Notes under the pieces: generated by a model
Databases searched by the model: none
What the model saw: only the letters and a program-made list of their open reading frames with translations
Told to the model about the DNA's origin: nothing
Assembly (NCBI RefSeq): GCF_017352215.1
Contig: NZ_CP071444.1
Span: forward strand, 1,860,001-1,924,000
From: Alkalibacter rhizosphaerae
Lineage (GTDB): Bacteria > Bacillota > Clostridia > Eubacteriales > Alkalibacteraceae
DNA length: 64,000 bases
Direction of reading: 5' to 3'
Shown: positions 38,290-50,238 of the stretch, piece after piece
Layout of the letters: every line of letters starts with the position of its first letter
Numbering within the stretch: the stretch's first letter is position 1
Position numbers and translations under genes: made by a program

Positions 38290-39103
38290 CCAATTCATCC
38301 ATTTTATTATAGGGGAGCCGGCGCTGTGCCAGCTGTTCCAGCAGATCGTTGATCTGTTCCATGGTCTCTGTTGCTCCGGCTATGGCGTCCACGGGATCCA
38401 TACTATTTTGCCGAAGGATCTGGGAAGCGTAATCCGTGTATATCTGATCCAGTTCCATGCCAGTTGCATTTCGATAGGCTTCCAAAACATCATCCCGGGA
38501 TTCCTTGGCTTCGTCGAAGGGGTTCAACTTGCTGTACACTACGGAAATGATGCTGTCTGCTACGTAGGTGATTTTCAGCGTGGGTACGTAGCCTTCTTCA
38601 TCCGGTTCTGACGTCAAGATGTATACCTCGTTCATGGGCAGGATGATGGGCGCCGTATTTCCGTCCCTGGCGGCATAGAGGATGCTTTCGCATAGAAAGC
38701 GAAACTGGTTGCTGATGTCGGGAAACTCTCCTGTACCGGGAAGGTTTTGGGTCCCCTGGTTTCGAATGACGCTGTTGTACAAGCGGGTGTAGAGGACGCG
38801 AAGATCCAGGTTGTGTTCCGCCTTGAATGCTTCGTAATATTCCAGATCGGATATTTTGTCTTTGCCCTCCAGGGAGAACTCGCGGAAATCGACTTTGGTG
38901 ATGATCCCTTCCCGTATGGTCAAATTCATTTCACCCCGGTACCCGTCGTTGTTGTGATGGGAGTAGGTGGCAAAGTAGATGCCGTCCCGATAAGTGGAGG
39001 GATCCTCCCTCAGTGGGATCTGGCCTTCGCTGTCGTTGATGTAGTTTTTTGCACATCCGCTCAATAGAATTACTAAAAAGACCAGGATGATCAGACGTTT
39101 CAT
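38276..39103 (-). CDS. Lipoprotein with FMN-binding-like repeats
   Basis: About 275 residues starting MKRLIILVFLVILLSGCAKN, a type II signal with lipobox LSGC (Cys17), so it is anchored on the outer face of the membrane. Two units resemble extracellular FMN-binding domains: YRDGIYFATYSHHNNDGYRG with GIITKVDFREF near the N-terminus, and a C-terminal part ending DAIAGATETMEQINDLLEQ, similar to the S/TGAT motif flavinylated by ApbE. The match is partial and no ApbE gene is nearby. ATG 39103 has AGGAGGTG upstream. Convergent with glnA. Confidence 0.7.
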   Translation of the reverse strand: MKRLIILVFLVILLSGCAKNYINDSEGQIPLREDPSTYRDGIYFATYSHHNNDGYRGEMNLTIREGIITKVDFREFSLEGKDKISDLEYYEAFKAEHNLDLRVLYTRLYNSVIRNQGTQNLPGTGEFPDISNQFRFLCESILYAARDGNTAPIILPMNEVYILTSEPDEEGYVPTLKITYVADSIISVVYSKLNPFDEAKESRDDVLEAYRNATGMELDQIYTDYASQILRQNSMDPVDAIAGATETMEQINDLLEQLAQRRLPYNKMDELEKAE

Positions 39104-39146
39104 GGGAGAACACCTCCTATAAGAGAATACCGATTGCCGATGATTC

Positions 39147-39155
39147 ATTATATCA
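39147..39155 (-). promoter_or_regulatory. Extended -10 promoter of the lipoprotein gene
   Basis: Minus strand TGATATAAT (39155-39147), about 40 bases upstream of the lipoprotein ATG. No strong -35 box. Confidence 0.5.
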
Positions 39156-39174
39156 CAAACAGGTGGGATGAAGG

Positions 39175-39744
39175 ATGAGAATGGGAACCATTTTAATAGG
39201 AATGACCAACAAGCGTAACCAAAGCCAGGTCTTGCAGCAGGCCAAACAGGCCGGCTTCCAGATCCTTGTGGTGGAAGATGGAAACAATCTGGTTCGCACA
39301 GCCAGGACCCGGGCGGTGGATCTTATACTGCTGGATGAGGAGATCAAGGGACTACGGGCCATCGATGTGGTCAATGCCATCCACGTGGAAAAGATCTGTC
39401 CTGTGGTCCTTGTCACCCAGTTGCCCAGGAGCGATTATGTCCACTGGATCGAAAAAGGGTGGATCTTCGATTACGTTCATTATAGTGCTGAATCCAGCGC
39501 CTATGCCAAAGCCATCTCCGGAGCCCTGTATTTCGGCAAGAAGATCCTGGAACTGGAAGGAGAGATCCTTCGCTTGAAAAAAGATCTTTCGGATCGAAAG
39601 ACCATAGAAAAGGCCAAGGGGATCATCATGGAAATGAAGCAGTGCAGCGAAGAAGAAGCCTATGCGTTTTTGAGGACTTCCAGCATGGACAAAAAAGTCT
39701 CCATGGAAGTACTGGCCCAGGCCATTATCAATAAATATGCCTGA
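39175..39744 (+). CDS. ANTAR-domain RNA-binding response regulator (NitR-like)
   Basis: A 189-residue protein. Residues ~1-120 form a receiver-like domain (LILLDEEIKGL around the expected phospho-acceptor, although the acidic pocket is incomplete). A coiled segment leads to a C-terminal ANTAR domain (~130-189): LKKDLSDRKTIEKAKGIIME then CSEEEAYAFLRTSSMDKKVS. ANTAR proteins bind paired hexaloop hairpins and prevent termination. In solventogenic clostridia a related gene (nitR) lies beside glnA and is linked to its control. Start could be ATG 39175 or 39181. It ends 1 base before the convergent membrane protein gene. Confidence 0.88.
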   Translation: MRMGTILIGMTNKRNQSQVLQQAKQAGFQILVVEDGNNLVRTARTRAVDLILLDEEIKGLRAIDVVNAIHVEKICPVVLVTQLPRSDYVHWIEKGWIFDYVHYSAESSAYAKAISGALYFGKKILELEGEILRLKKDLSDRKTIEKAKGIIMEMKQCSEEEAYAFLRTSSMDKKVSMEVLAQAIINKYA

Positions 39745-39745
39745 T

Positions 39746-40186
39746 CTATAGGTATTTGCGGTATTTCAGATCGGACAGGCGCATGGATGCGGAAATGCCC
39801 AGCCAACCACTGAAAAGAATGGGCGGGAACTGTTTTAGGATGTACCACAGGGGCATGGATCCAAGAAGGACGTTTGGGATATAGAAAAAGAGCTTGATCA
39901 GGGTAAAGACGATCAGGATCCCGCAGATCAGGTAACTTTGAAAACTGGCTTCCTTGATCCTGGTCAGCAAAAACAGACCGGCGGCCAAGGCCGGCAGCGA
40001 AAACAGAAGCATGATGAAAAACTCCGCCCTGGCGACCGCCTCCACTGGTTGGTCGAACAGGGTGTTTTCGCCTCTTGCTATAAAATAATGAAGAAATTCC
40101 AGGGTGTTTAGTCCCACGATCACCATCAGCAACACAGCGACGAACAGACCCCGTAAAAAAGATTTCCATGGATTTTCTGCAAACAT
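39746..40186 (-). CDS. Four-helix membrane protein, function unknown
   Basis: A 146-residue protein with about four hydrophobic segments (LFVAVLLMVIVGLNTLEFL, FFIMLLFSLPALAAGLFLL, LICGILIVFTLIKLFFYIP and a final amphipathic stretch). No family recognised. ATG 40186 has GGAGGAG upstream; the frame stays open 29 codons further without a ribosome site. An extended -10 (TGCTATAAT, minus strand 40249-40241) lies upstream. Confidence 0.65.
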   Translation of the reverse strand: MFAENPWKSFLRGLFVAVLLMVIVGLNTLEFLHYFIARGENTLFDQPVEAVARAEFFIMLLFSLPALAAGLFLLTRIKEASFQSYLICGILIVFTLIKLFFYIPNVLLGSMPLWYILKQFPPILFSGWLGISASMRLSDLKYRKYL

Positions 40187-40240
40187 CTTGAAACTCCTCC
40201 AAGAAAGTAATATTCTATCAGTTAATACTTTATAATAAGG

Positions 40241-40249
40241 ATTATAGCA
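40241..40249 (-). promoter_or_regulatory. Extended -10 promoter of the four-helix membrane protein gene
   Basis: Minus strand TGCTATAAT (40249-40241), about 55 bases upstream of the start codon. Confidence 0.5.
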
Positions 40250-40299
40250 CAAAACCGACGATTCGTCCGTCATGGTTGAATAGAAAGAAGGACAAGACA

Positions 40300-41184
40300 G
40301 TGCTCAAAGATTACAGTATCCATGGAGAGGAGATCCATGCAGTCATCACCCAGTTTGACTTGTACCAGACATTTGAATCAGGCCAGTGCTTCCGATGGAA
40401 TCAAATGACACCAAACCGGTATATGGGTATTTCCCTCGATCATGTCTTGGACGTGGAAAAAAGGGAAGACCGTTTCGTTTTGAGAGGAACAGACCGGAAC
40501 ACTTTTGAAGAATATTGGATGGATTATTTGGATTTGAAGCGGGATTATGCCGCCATTGTCAAGGCAGTATCGGTGGAGGAGTCCATTTCAAAAGCCGCCG
40601 CCTATGGTTGGGGACTTCGGATCCTCCTTCAGGAAGAGTGGGAAACCATGATCTCCTTCATCTTGTCCAGCAACAACAACGTGAAACGGATCAAAAACCT
40701 GGTAGAAGGCTTGAGCCACAAATACGGCAGGCCCATACAATACGGGGGAAGGACCCTTTACACATTCCCCAGACCGGAAGAACTGCAAGGAGTGACCTGT
40801 GAGGATCTGGCCCCCGTCCGCTGCGGCTATCGGGCATCCTACATCGTGGATGCGGTGGAAAAGGTGATGGGCGGCAGGGTCGATCCTAAAACCCTTCGAT
40901 CCCTGTCCTATCAGGAAGGGATCAGGAAACTGATGGAGATCAAGGGAGTGGGTCCCAAAGTGGCGGACTGCATCTTTCTTTATGGAGCAGGAAAGTACGA
41001 GAGCTATCCGGTGGACGTATGGGTGAAGCGGGTCACTGAGTCCATTTACATGAAAAGGGATGCCACTGCGGCAGAAATCAAGAAAAGAGCAGACGACTTG
41101 TGGGGAGATCTGGCAGGATTTGCCCAACAGTATCTTTTTTATTATGCAAGGGAAAATAATCTTAAGACAGGAGAAATCATATGA
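40300..41184 (+). CDS. 8-oxoguanine DNA glycosylase/AP lyase, OGG1-type
   Basis: A 294-residue DNA repair enzyme. The N-terminal domain contains FESGQCFRWNQM, typical of the OGG1 N-domain. The helix-hairpin-helix-GPD part reads LMEIKGVGPKVADCIFLYG, with the catalytic Lys in GVGPKVADC, and the active-site Asp follows in YPVDVWVKRVTE. It excises oxidised guanine opposite C. The GTG at 40300 has AAAGAAGGA 8 bases upstream; a TTG at 40276 opens the same frame without a good site. The stop overlaps the DUF554 gene by 4 bases. Confidence 0.88.
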   Translation: MLKDYSIHGEEIHAVITQFDLYQTFESGQCFRWNQMTPNRYMGISLDHVLDVEKREDRFVLRGTDRNTFEEYWMDYLDLKRDYAAIVKAVSVEESISKAAAYGWGLRILLQEEWETMISFILSSNNNVKRIKNLVEGLSHKYGRPIQYGGRTLYTFPRPEELQGVTCEDLAPVRCGYRASYIVDAVEKVMGGRVDPKTLRSLSYQEGIRKLMEIKGVGPKVADCIFLYGAGKYESYPVDVWVKRVTESIYMKRDATAAEIKKRADDLWGDLAGFAQQYLFYYARENNLKTGEII

Positions 41185-41858
41185 CCGGAAATATCGTAAA
41201 TACGGTAGCCATCTTGATCGGAGGCACCTTGGGCCTGGTATTCAAAAGCAAGATCTCGGAGCGCTTCAGCAACATCATGGTGGAGGCTTTGGGGATCGCC
41301 ATCATGGTTTACGGCATCAGTCAGGGGATCACCACCAACAATCCTCTGATCCTTTTTACCAGCATCGCCCTGGGAGCCTTGATCGGAGAAATTTTGGATA
41401 TTGAAAAGAAATTGAATGAACTGGGAGATTTCTTTCAGAGCAGAATGAAAAACGCCACGGGAGTCACCCAGGGATTTGTTACAGCATCCCTCCTCTTTTG
41501 TGTGGGAGCCATGGCCATCATGGGTGGGTTGCAGGGAGGTCTTCAGGGAGAGCATGATATTCTATACGCCAAGGCGTTTTTGGACGGTGTCATGTCCATT
41601 ATATTTGCTTCCGCGCTGGGAATAGGAGTATTGTTGTCGGCAGCCAGTGTCTTTTTGTACCAGGGGGCCATCGTTCTGCTCTCCGGTTTTCTGAAACCCT
41701 ACCTGGCAGCGGCGGTGGTAGTGGAAATGACGGCGGTGGGTGGTGTTCTAATTTTTGCCATCGGCATCACCATGTTGAAAATCAAGCATTTGAAATTGGG
41801 AAACATGTTGCCTGCTGTTTTCATTCCGATCTTGATCAATCTTTTTTATACCTTGTAA
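41181..41858 (+). CDS. DUF554-family membrane protein
   Basis: A 225-residue protein with about six to seven membrane segments. It begins MTGNIVNTVAILIGGTLGLV, has LIGEILDIEKKLNELGDFF and ends in LGNMLPAVFIPILINLFY, matching the DUF554/YdfK family, whose function is unknown (possible transporter). ATGA overlap with the glycosylase gene. The groES promoter begins about 45 bases after its stop. Confidence 0.83.
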   Translation: MTGNIVNTVAILIGGTLGLVFKSKISERFSNIMVEALGIAIMVYGISQGITTNNPLILFTSIALGALIGEILDIEKKLNELGDFFQSRMKNATGVTQGFVTASLLFCVGAMAIMGGLQGGLQGEHDILYAKAFLDGVMSIIFASALGIGVLLSAASVFLYQGAIVLLSGFLKPYLAAAVVVEMTAVGGVLIFAIGITMLKIKHLKLGNMLPAVFIPILINLFYTL

Positions 41859-41904
41859 AGAAATAAGGTCATACAAAGAATGTGGAAAATGTCAGCGGAA
41901 AGTG

Positions 41905-41933
41905 TTGACATTTTTCTTATTGTTTTGTATCAT
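41905..41933 (+). promoter_or_regulatory. Promoter of groES-groEL
   Basis: TTGACA (41905-41910), 17-base spacer, TATCAT (41928-41933). The predicted start lies just upstream of the CIRCE element. Confidence 0.75.
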
Positions 41934-41944
41934 TATAAATGCGA

Positions 41945-41971
41945 TTAGCACTCAAGTGTAATGAGTGCTAA
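41945..41971 (+). promoter_or_regulatory. CIRCE operator (HrcA binding site)
   Basis: Perfect TTAGCACTC, 9-base spacer, GAGTGCTAA. HrcA binding here represses groESL until heat shock. hrcA itself is not in the window. Confidence 0.98.
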
Positions 41972-41985
41972 CAAATAAAAAATAA

Positions 41986-42297
<312 letters not shown>

Positions 42298-42343
42298 GAC
42301 GGTGCCAAGAAAATCCAAGCAACGAAGAAATCAAAGAGCATAG

Positions 42344-43984
<1,641 letters not shown>

Positions 43985-44002
43985 TACCATTCAAAACATA
44001 AG

Positions 44003-44028
44003 GACGGTCCAAATCGGACCGTCTTTTT
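44003..44028 (+). terminator. Intrinsic terminator after groEL
   Basis: GACGGTCC (44003-44010), loop AAATC, GGACCGTC (44016-44023), five T residues. Confidence 0.9.
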
Positions 44029-44057
44029 ATCGGCGCCAAGGTGTAAAGACAACTGTG

Positions 44058-44087
44058 TTGACAATAAGTCGGACTGTAGGGTACAAT
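44058..44087 (+). promoter_or_regulatory. Promoter of the PTS IIC gene
   Basis: TTGACA (44058-44063), 18-base spacer, TACAAT (44082-44087), 39 bases before the start codon. Confidence 0.65.
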
Positions 44088-44126
44088 GTGTCATAGCAAT
44101 CATTCCAATCACAAAAGGAGAGAGAC

Positions 44127-45136
44127 ATGAGCAAGGTAAAAAGCTTTTTGGAGAAAAAAGACATTCGATTCACCGTAAAACGATACTTGATCGACACATT
44201 GAGTTTTATGGCTCTGGCATTGTTCGGAACCCTGATCATCGGGAGCATTTTGAATCAGGTGGGATCCATTTTGGGGATCGCCCTGTTGACCGATGTCATT
44301 TGGCCGGCTGCCCGAGGGATGACGGCGCCGGCCATTGCTGTTGCCGTGGCATATGCTTTGAAAGCACCCCCATTGGTATTGTTTGCTTCTGCCATCAACG
44401 GTGCTATCGGCGGCGATCCCGTATCGGCCCTGCTGGCGGGTATCGTAGGTGCAGAATTTGGGAAATTGGTGTCCAAGGAAACGAAGGTGGACATCATCGT
44501 TACTCCGGCGGTGACCATCCTTACCGGTGCAACAGTAGCTTTTTTCGTGGGACCTGGAATTGCCGCATTTATGGCTGGTTTTGGCCAGGTCATCATGTGG
44601 GCCACGGAACAAAACCCCATACCCATGGGCATGATCGTATCTGCACTCATGGGGATCGCCTTGACCCTGCCCATCAGTTCTGCGGCCATTGGCTTGATGC
44701 TGAGTCTGGGAGGCTTGGCGGCCGGTGCGGCCACCGTAGGGTGCAGCTGCCAGATGGTGGGTTTTGCCGTCATGAGTTTCAAGGAAAATGGAACGGGGGG
44801 CTCTTTGCCCAGGGAATCGGAACCTCCATGCTCCAAATGCCCAACATTGTGAAGAACCCCAGGGTCTGGATCCCGCCCATCGTATCTTCCATTATATTGG
44901 GACCCATCTCCACCGTATTTTTCAAGATGGAAAATGTACCATACGGATCCGGCATGGGCACCAGTGGTCTGGTGGGTCAATTCGGCACCATAGAAGCCAT
45001 GGGTACGGGTACAAATGTCTGGATCGGCATTCTTTTATTGCACATTGTTTTGCCGGCTGTTTTGACCCTTCTTGTAGCAGCTCTTTTGCGAAAAATCGGG
45101 TGGATCAAAGAAGGAGATCTTAAGCTGGATATCTAG
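44127..45136 (+). pseudogene. PTS transporter subunit IIC, PTS_EIIC_2 family, interrupted by one frameshift
   Basis: Membrane permease of about 336 residues if the frame is restored. The first part (44127 to ~44800) has IDTLSFMALALFGTLIIGSI, AVAVAYALKAPPLVLFASAI and later hydrophobic helices. Beyond a run of six G at 44795-44800 the matching sequence continues in another frame (GIGTSMLQMPNIVKNPRV to GWIKEGDLKLDI, stop 45136). One extra G would join the two halves seamlessly as GTGGLFAQGIGTSM. Because the join sits in a homopolymer and both halves look well conserved, I suspect an assembly error rather than true decay. No PTS IIA or IIB partner is adjacent. Substrate unknown. Confidence 0.8.
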
Positions 45137-45173
45137 AGACAAATATTCAGAATATTCTCACGGTCCCTACCTG

Positions 45174-45202
45174 TTGACAAAGACAACCATCAATACTATA
45201 CT
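45174..45202 (+). promoter_or_regulatory. Promoter of the guanine riboswitch-guaBA operon
   Basis: TTGACA (45174-45179), 17-base spacer, TATACT (45197-45202). Confidence 0.78.
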
Positions 45203-45229
45203 TATAAAAATATCATTTATACAACAGAA

Positions 45230-45304
45230 CCTTCTTATATAAAATCAGGGATATGGCCTGAACGTCTCTACCGAAAAACCGGAAATTTTTCGACTATAAG
45301 AAGG
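45230..45304 (+). promoter_or_regulatory. Purine riboswitch, guanine type
   Basis: P1 arms CCTTCTTATA (45230-45239) and TATAAGAAGG (45295-45304) enclose the aptamer core, with GATATGG in J1/2-P2 and GTCTCTACC. The 3' junction reads GACTATA, with C at the specificity position, which marks guanine or hypoxanthine rather than adenine binding. It sits before guaB-guaA, fitting feedback control of GMP synthesis. Confidence 0.95.
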
Positions 45305-45323
45305 AAACATGCATATTCTTCGG

Positions 45324-46857
<1,534 letters not shown>

Positions 46858-46871
46858 ATCAGGAGGAAACC

Positions 46872-48422
46872 ATGGAAAAAACGGAAACCATCATTGTATT
46901 GGACTTTGGTGGACAATACAACCAATTGATTGCCAGAAGGGTGCGGGAAGACAAGGTCTACTGCGAGATCCTTCCGTATACTGCATCTATCGAACGGATC
47001 AAGGCGAAAGAACCCAAAGGGATCATTTTCACCGGCGGTCCATCCAGCGTCTATGGAGAAAAAGCACCATCCTGCGATCCGGAGATCTTTGAACTGGGGA
47101 TCCCGGTTTTGGGTATTTGTTACGGCGCCCAGCTCATGGCTCATACCTTGGGCGGAAAAGTGGCCAGACCCCAGATTCGGGAGTACGGGAAAAAGGAACT
47201 TCACCTGACCAAGGAGAGCAAGCTCCTCCTGGGTGTGGGAGAGAGTTCCACCAGTTGGATGAGTCATACGGACTACATCGAAGAAGTACCGGAAGGGTTT
47301 GCAGTGACTTCCATTACCGATTCCTGTCCGGTGGCATCCATGGAACATGGGGATAGGGATCTGTATGCCGTCCAGTTCCATCCGGAAGTGGAGCATACCC
47401 AGTTTGGACGTCAGATCCTCCATAATTTTCTCTATGAGATCTGCGGATGTCAAGGGACATGGACCATGGCAAATTTTGCCCAGGAACAGATCCAAGCCGT
47501 CCAGGAAAAAGTGGGGAACAAGAAAGTTCTATGTGCCTTAAGCGGCGGAGTGGATTCCTCCGTTGCCGCCGTTCTGGTCCACAAGGCCATCGGCGACAAT
47601 TTGTACTGCATTTTTGTCGATCACGGACTGCTTCGTAAAAACGAAGGGGATGAAGTGGAAAAGGTGTTCAAGGAACGCTTCCACATGAACTTCTTGCGAG
47701 TCAATGTTCAGGATCGGTTTTTGGATAAGTTGGAAGGAGTCTCCGATCCGGAGACCAAGCGAAAGATCATTGGGGAAGAATTCATCCGCGTCTTTGAAGA
47801 AGAGGCCAATAAGTTGGAGGGCATTGACTATCTCCTTCAAGGGACCATCTATCCCGATGTCATCGAAAGCGGCACGGAAGACGCTGCCGTCATCAAGAGC
47901 CACCACAACGTCGGTGGCCTGCCGGAAGATCTGGGATTCCAGCTTATCGAACCTTTGCGAGACCTTTTCAAGGACGAAGTTCGGGCAGTCGGAGAAGAAA
48001 TCGGCATCCCCAAAGACCTGGTTTGGCGACAACCCTTTCCGGGACCGGGACTTGGAATACGGATCATGGGGGAGATCACTCGTGAAAAACTGGACATCCT
48101 TCAGGATGCAGACTGGGTGTTTCGGGACGAGATCAAAAAATCCGGATTGGACAACCAGATCTGGCAGTATTTTGCCGTACTGCCGGGAAATCGGAGTGTT
48201 GGTGTCATGGGAGATGAACGAACCTACGACTATACCATTGGTTTGAGAGCGGTCACCAGTACTGATGGCATGACCAGCGACTGGGCCAGGATCCCCCACG
48301 ACGTGTTGGAGCGGATCAGCAATCGAATCGTCAATGAAGTGGACCATGTCAACCGGATCGTCTACGATATCACCAGCAAGCCCCCAGCACCATTGAGTGG
48401 GAATAGCAGACAAAAACCCTGA
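46872..48422 (+). CDS. guaA: GMP synthase (glutamine-hydrolysing), C-terminus probably frameshifted
   Basis: A 516-residue enzyme converting XMP to GMP with glutamine and ATP. Amidotransferase domain (1-~195): [10 protein letters not shown], catalytic Cys in [17 protein letters not shown], His-Glu in [12 protein letters not shown]-loop [13 protein letters not shown] (~225), and a dimerisation domain with [15 protein letters not shown]. Relatives end in TSKPPSTIEWE or similar. Here the frame reads [16 protein letters not shown], but adding one C to the five-C run at 48381-48385 gives SKPPSTIEWE and a stop at 48404-48406. The annotated stop at 48420-48422 lies inside the terminator stem, which also argues for a missing base. 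Confidence 0.96.
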   Translation: MEKTETIIVLDFGGQYNQLIARRVREDKVYCEILPYTASIERIKAKEPKGIIFTGGPSSVYGEKAPSCDPEIFELGIPVLGICYGAQLMAHTLGGKVARPQIREYGKKELHLTKESKLLLGVGESSTSWMSHTDYIEEVPEGFAVTSITDSCPVASMEHGDRDLYAVQFHPEVEHTQFGRQILHNFLYEICGCQGTWTMANFAQEQIQAVQEKVGNKKVLCALSGGVDSSVAAVLVHKAIGDNLYCIFVDHGLLRKNEGDEVEKVFKERFHMNFLRVNVQDRFLDKLEGVSDPETKRKIIGEEFIRVFEEEANKLEGIDYLLQGTIYPDVIESGTEDAAVIKSHHNVGGLPEDLGFQLIEPLRDLFKDEVRAVGEEIGIPKDLVWRQPFPGPGLGIRIMGEITREKLDILQDADWVFRDEIKKSGLDNQIWQYFAVLPGNRSVGVMGDERTYDYTIGLRAVTSTDGMTSDWARIPHDVLERISNRIVNEVDHVNRIVYDITSKPPAPLSGNSRQKP

Positions 48423-48457
48423 TACCATTGATGTAAAATGGTATCAGGTTTTTTTTT
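48418..48457 (+). terminator. Intrinsic terminator after guaA
   Basis: CCTGATACCATT (48418-48429) and AATGGTATCAGG (48437-48448) form a perfect 12-bp stem with a 7-base loop and nine T residues. Confidence 0.93.
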
Positions 48458-48477
48458 GTACATTAGTTGTCGTATTC

Positions 48478-49542
48478 TCAGCCTTCTGCAAGCTCCACGG
48501 TAAAAGTGAAAAGCCCATCCGTGTTTTCCACGGTGATGCTGCCGTTTTGTGTATCAAGGATCTTTCGAACGATGGCCAGTCCAAGGCCGTTTCCTTCTGC
48601 GGAACGGGAGCTGTCCCCCTTGTAGAAGCGCTCGAATATTCGTTCAAGTTCTTTTTTGTTGAGAGAAGGTCCTGTATTTATCGTCTTGAAGAAGACCTTT
48701 CCGTTTTCCTTGTTTAGGGTTACAGACAACTTGCCTCCCTGTTCAGAAAACTTGATCGCATTTTGAATGAGATTCAGCCAGACCTGGTAAAGCAGTTGCC
48801 GGTTGCCTGTGATGGTTATTTCGTCCAAATCCACATCCAGTTCCAGTTCCTTTTTTGACCACTCCGGCCCCAGAAGAAGGATCACCTGGCGGATCTCCTC
48901 GTCCAGAGAGAATCTGGTCTTTTGAGAAGGGATGGCCTTCGAATCCAGGCTGGAAAGGGTGAGCAGACTCGAGGAAAGTTGGGAGAGCCGGTCGCTTTCA
49001 TTAATGATGATGTCCACATATTCGTCGTGCTTGTCCTTGACTAGATTCTTGTTTTTGATCAGTTTGGCATAGCCTCGGATGGAGGTGATGGGGGTTCGAA
49101 ACTCATGGGAAACGTTGGAAACAAAGTTTGTCCGAAGGTATTCAATGTCCTTGAGCTCCTTTACCATCAAATTGAAGTCTTCCGTCAGTCTGCCGATTTC
49201 ATCCCTGCTTTCCACCTTCATCTGCACGTCGAAATTTCCAGCAGCTACCTCTTTGGATGCTTCGGAAAGTTGCAAAATCGGCTTCACGATGCGCTTGACG
49301 GTAAGAAGTATGATGGCAGAGCCGATCAGAATGCTGAGAAGGAAGACCAGGTTCATCTTCACACGAAGATCCGTAAATTCCCGGAACTGCACTGGGTGGA
49401 CCATTGTCAGGTCATTGAAGGTCGTACTCCGCATAAATAGGCCGATGGCGGTGAAGGTCAAGGTATTCATGAACCACCATACGAAAAGGAAAATCAGAGT
49501 AAATTTTGTATAGATGGATTTGAATGAGAATTTTCTTTTCAT
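48478..49542 (-). CDS. Two-component sensor histidine kinase of the efflux operon
   Basis: A 354-residue kinase with TM1 at about 12-34, a short extracytoplasmic loop, TM2 at ~63-83 (LVFLLSILIGSAIILLTVKR), a HAMP domain (~84-136), HisKA with phospho-acceptor VSNVSHEFRTPITSIRGY (~143-160) and HATPase boxes NLIQNAIKFSEQGG and EGNGLGLAIVRKIL. The short sensor loop resembles kinases that sense through an ABC transporter. ATG 49542 overlaps the response regulator stop as ATGA; the longer open frame lies inside that gene. Last gene of the minus-strand efflux operon. Confidence 0.9.
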   Translation of the reverse strand: MKRKFSFKSIYTKFTLIFLFVWWFMNTLTFTAIGLFMRSTTFNDLTMVHPVQFREFTDLRVKMNLVFLLSILIGSAIILLTVKRIVKPILQLSEASKEVAAGNFDVQMKVESRDEIGRLTEDFNLMVKELKDIEYLRTNFVSNVSHEFRTPITSIRGYAKLIKNKNLVKDKHDEYVDIIINESDRLSQLSSSLLTLSSLDSKAIPSQKTRFSLDEEIRQVILLLGPEWSKKELELDVDLDEITITGNRQLLYQVWLNLIQNAIKFSEQGGKLSVTLNKENGKVFFKTINTGPSLNKKELERIFERFYKGDSSRSAEGNGLGLAIVRKILDTQNGSITVENTDGLFTFTVELAEG

Positions 49543-50213
49543 GGGTTTTTCACCAACTTGTATCCAAGTCCTCGGACCGTAACAATGCTGAAGTCCGAAG
49601 TATTCTCGAATTTTTCCCGTAACCTTTTGATGTGCACGTCCACTGTGCGTTCCTCCGTATCGTTGTCGAGACCCCATATTTTCTCCATCAGGTCCTGTCT
49701 GGTGAAGATCTTGCCCGGATAGCTCATCAGTTTGAAGAGGAGCATGAATTCCTTCAATGGGAGCAGGACAGACCGTTCGTTGCTGGAGACTGTAAGCGTC
49801 TCGCTGTCCGCCGTCACGCCTCCGATAGTGATCTGTTTTTCCGTGGATATTCGTGCCCGCCGCAGAAGGGCGGATATCCTTAAGAGCATCTCATCCAGGT
49901 CGATGGGCTTGACCATGTAGTCATCTGTTCCTGATTCAAAACCTTGTCTCATGTTGTCGAATTCTTCCTTTGCCGTGATCATCAAAACGGGCAGGGTGTA
50001 TCCTGCATCTCGCAGGCTGCGGACCAAATCGTATCCGTCCATGCCAGGCATCATGATGTCCGCGACAAGAAGGTCGATGGACTCCTTGTCCATGACCTCC
50101 AGCGCCTCCAGCCCGTTCGAGGAGGTTTGGACCCGATAGCCTTCCGATCCAAGGTAGGTTGCGATCAGCTTTCGTATGTTTTCATTGTCTTCTACTACGA
50201 GTACGTTGACCAT
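49539..50213 (-). CDS. OmpR/PhoB-family response regulator of the efflux operon
   Basis: A 224-residue regulator. Receiver: VVEDNENIRKL, phospho-acceptor Asp in LLVADIMMPGMDGYDL (~53), Thr in MITAKEE, Lys in DYMVKPIDLDEM. C-terminal winged helix: LPLKEFMLLFKLMSYPGKIF, LMEKIWGLDNDTEERTVDVH, and TVRGLGYKLVKN. ATG 50213 has AGGTGA upstream; the open frame extends 30 codons further into the gap. It lies 25 bases after the permease gene, pointing to co-transcription with the exporter it probably controls. Confidence 0.92.
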   Translation of the reverse strand: MVNVLVVEDNENIRKLIATYLGSEGYRVQTSSNGLEALEVMDKESIDLLVADIMMPGMDGYDLVRSLRDAGYTLPVLMITAKEEFDNMRQGFESGTDDYMVKPIDLDEMLLRISALLRRARISTEKQITIGGVTADSETLTVSSNERSVLLPLKEFMLLFKLMSYPGKIFTRQDLMEKIWGLDNDTEERTVDVHIKRLREKFENTSDFSIVTVRGLGYKLVKNP

Positions 50214-50238
50214 TTTTTCACCTGACTTTCTACATTTG

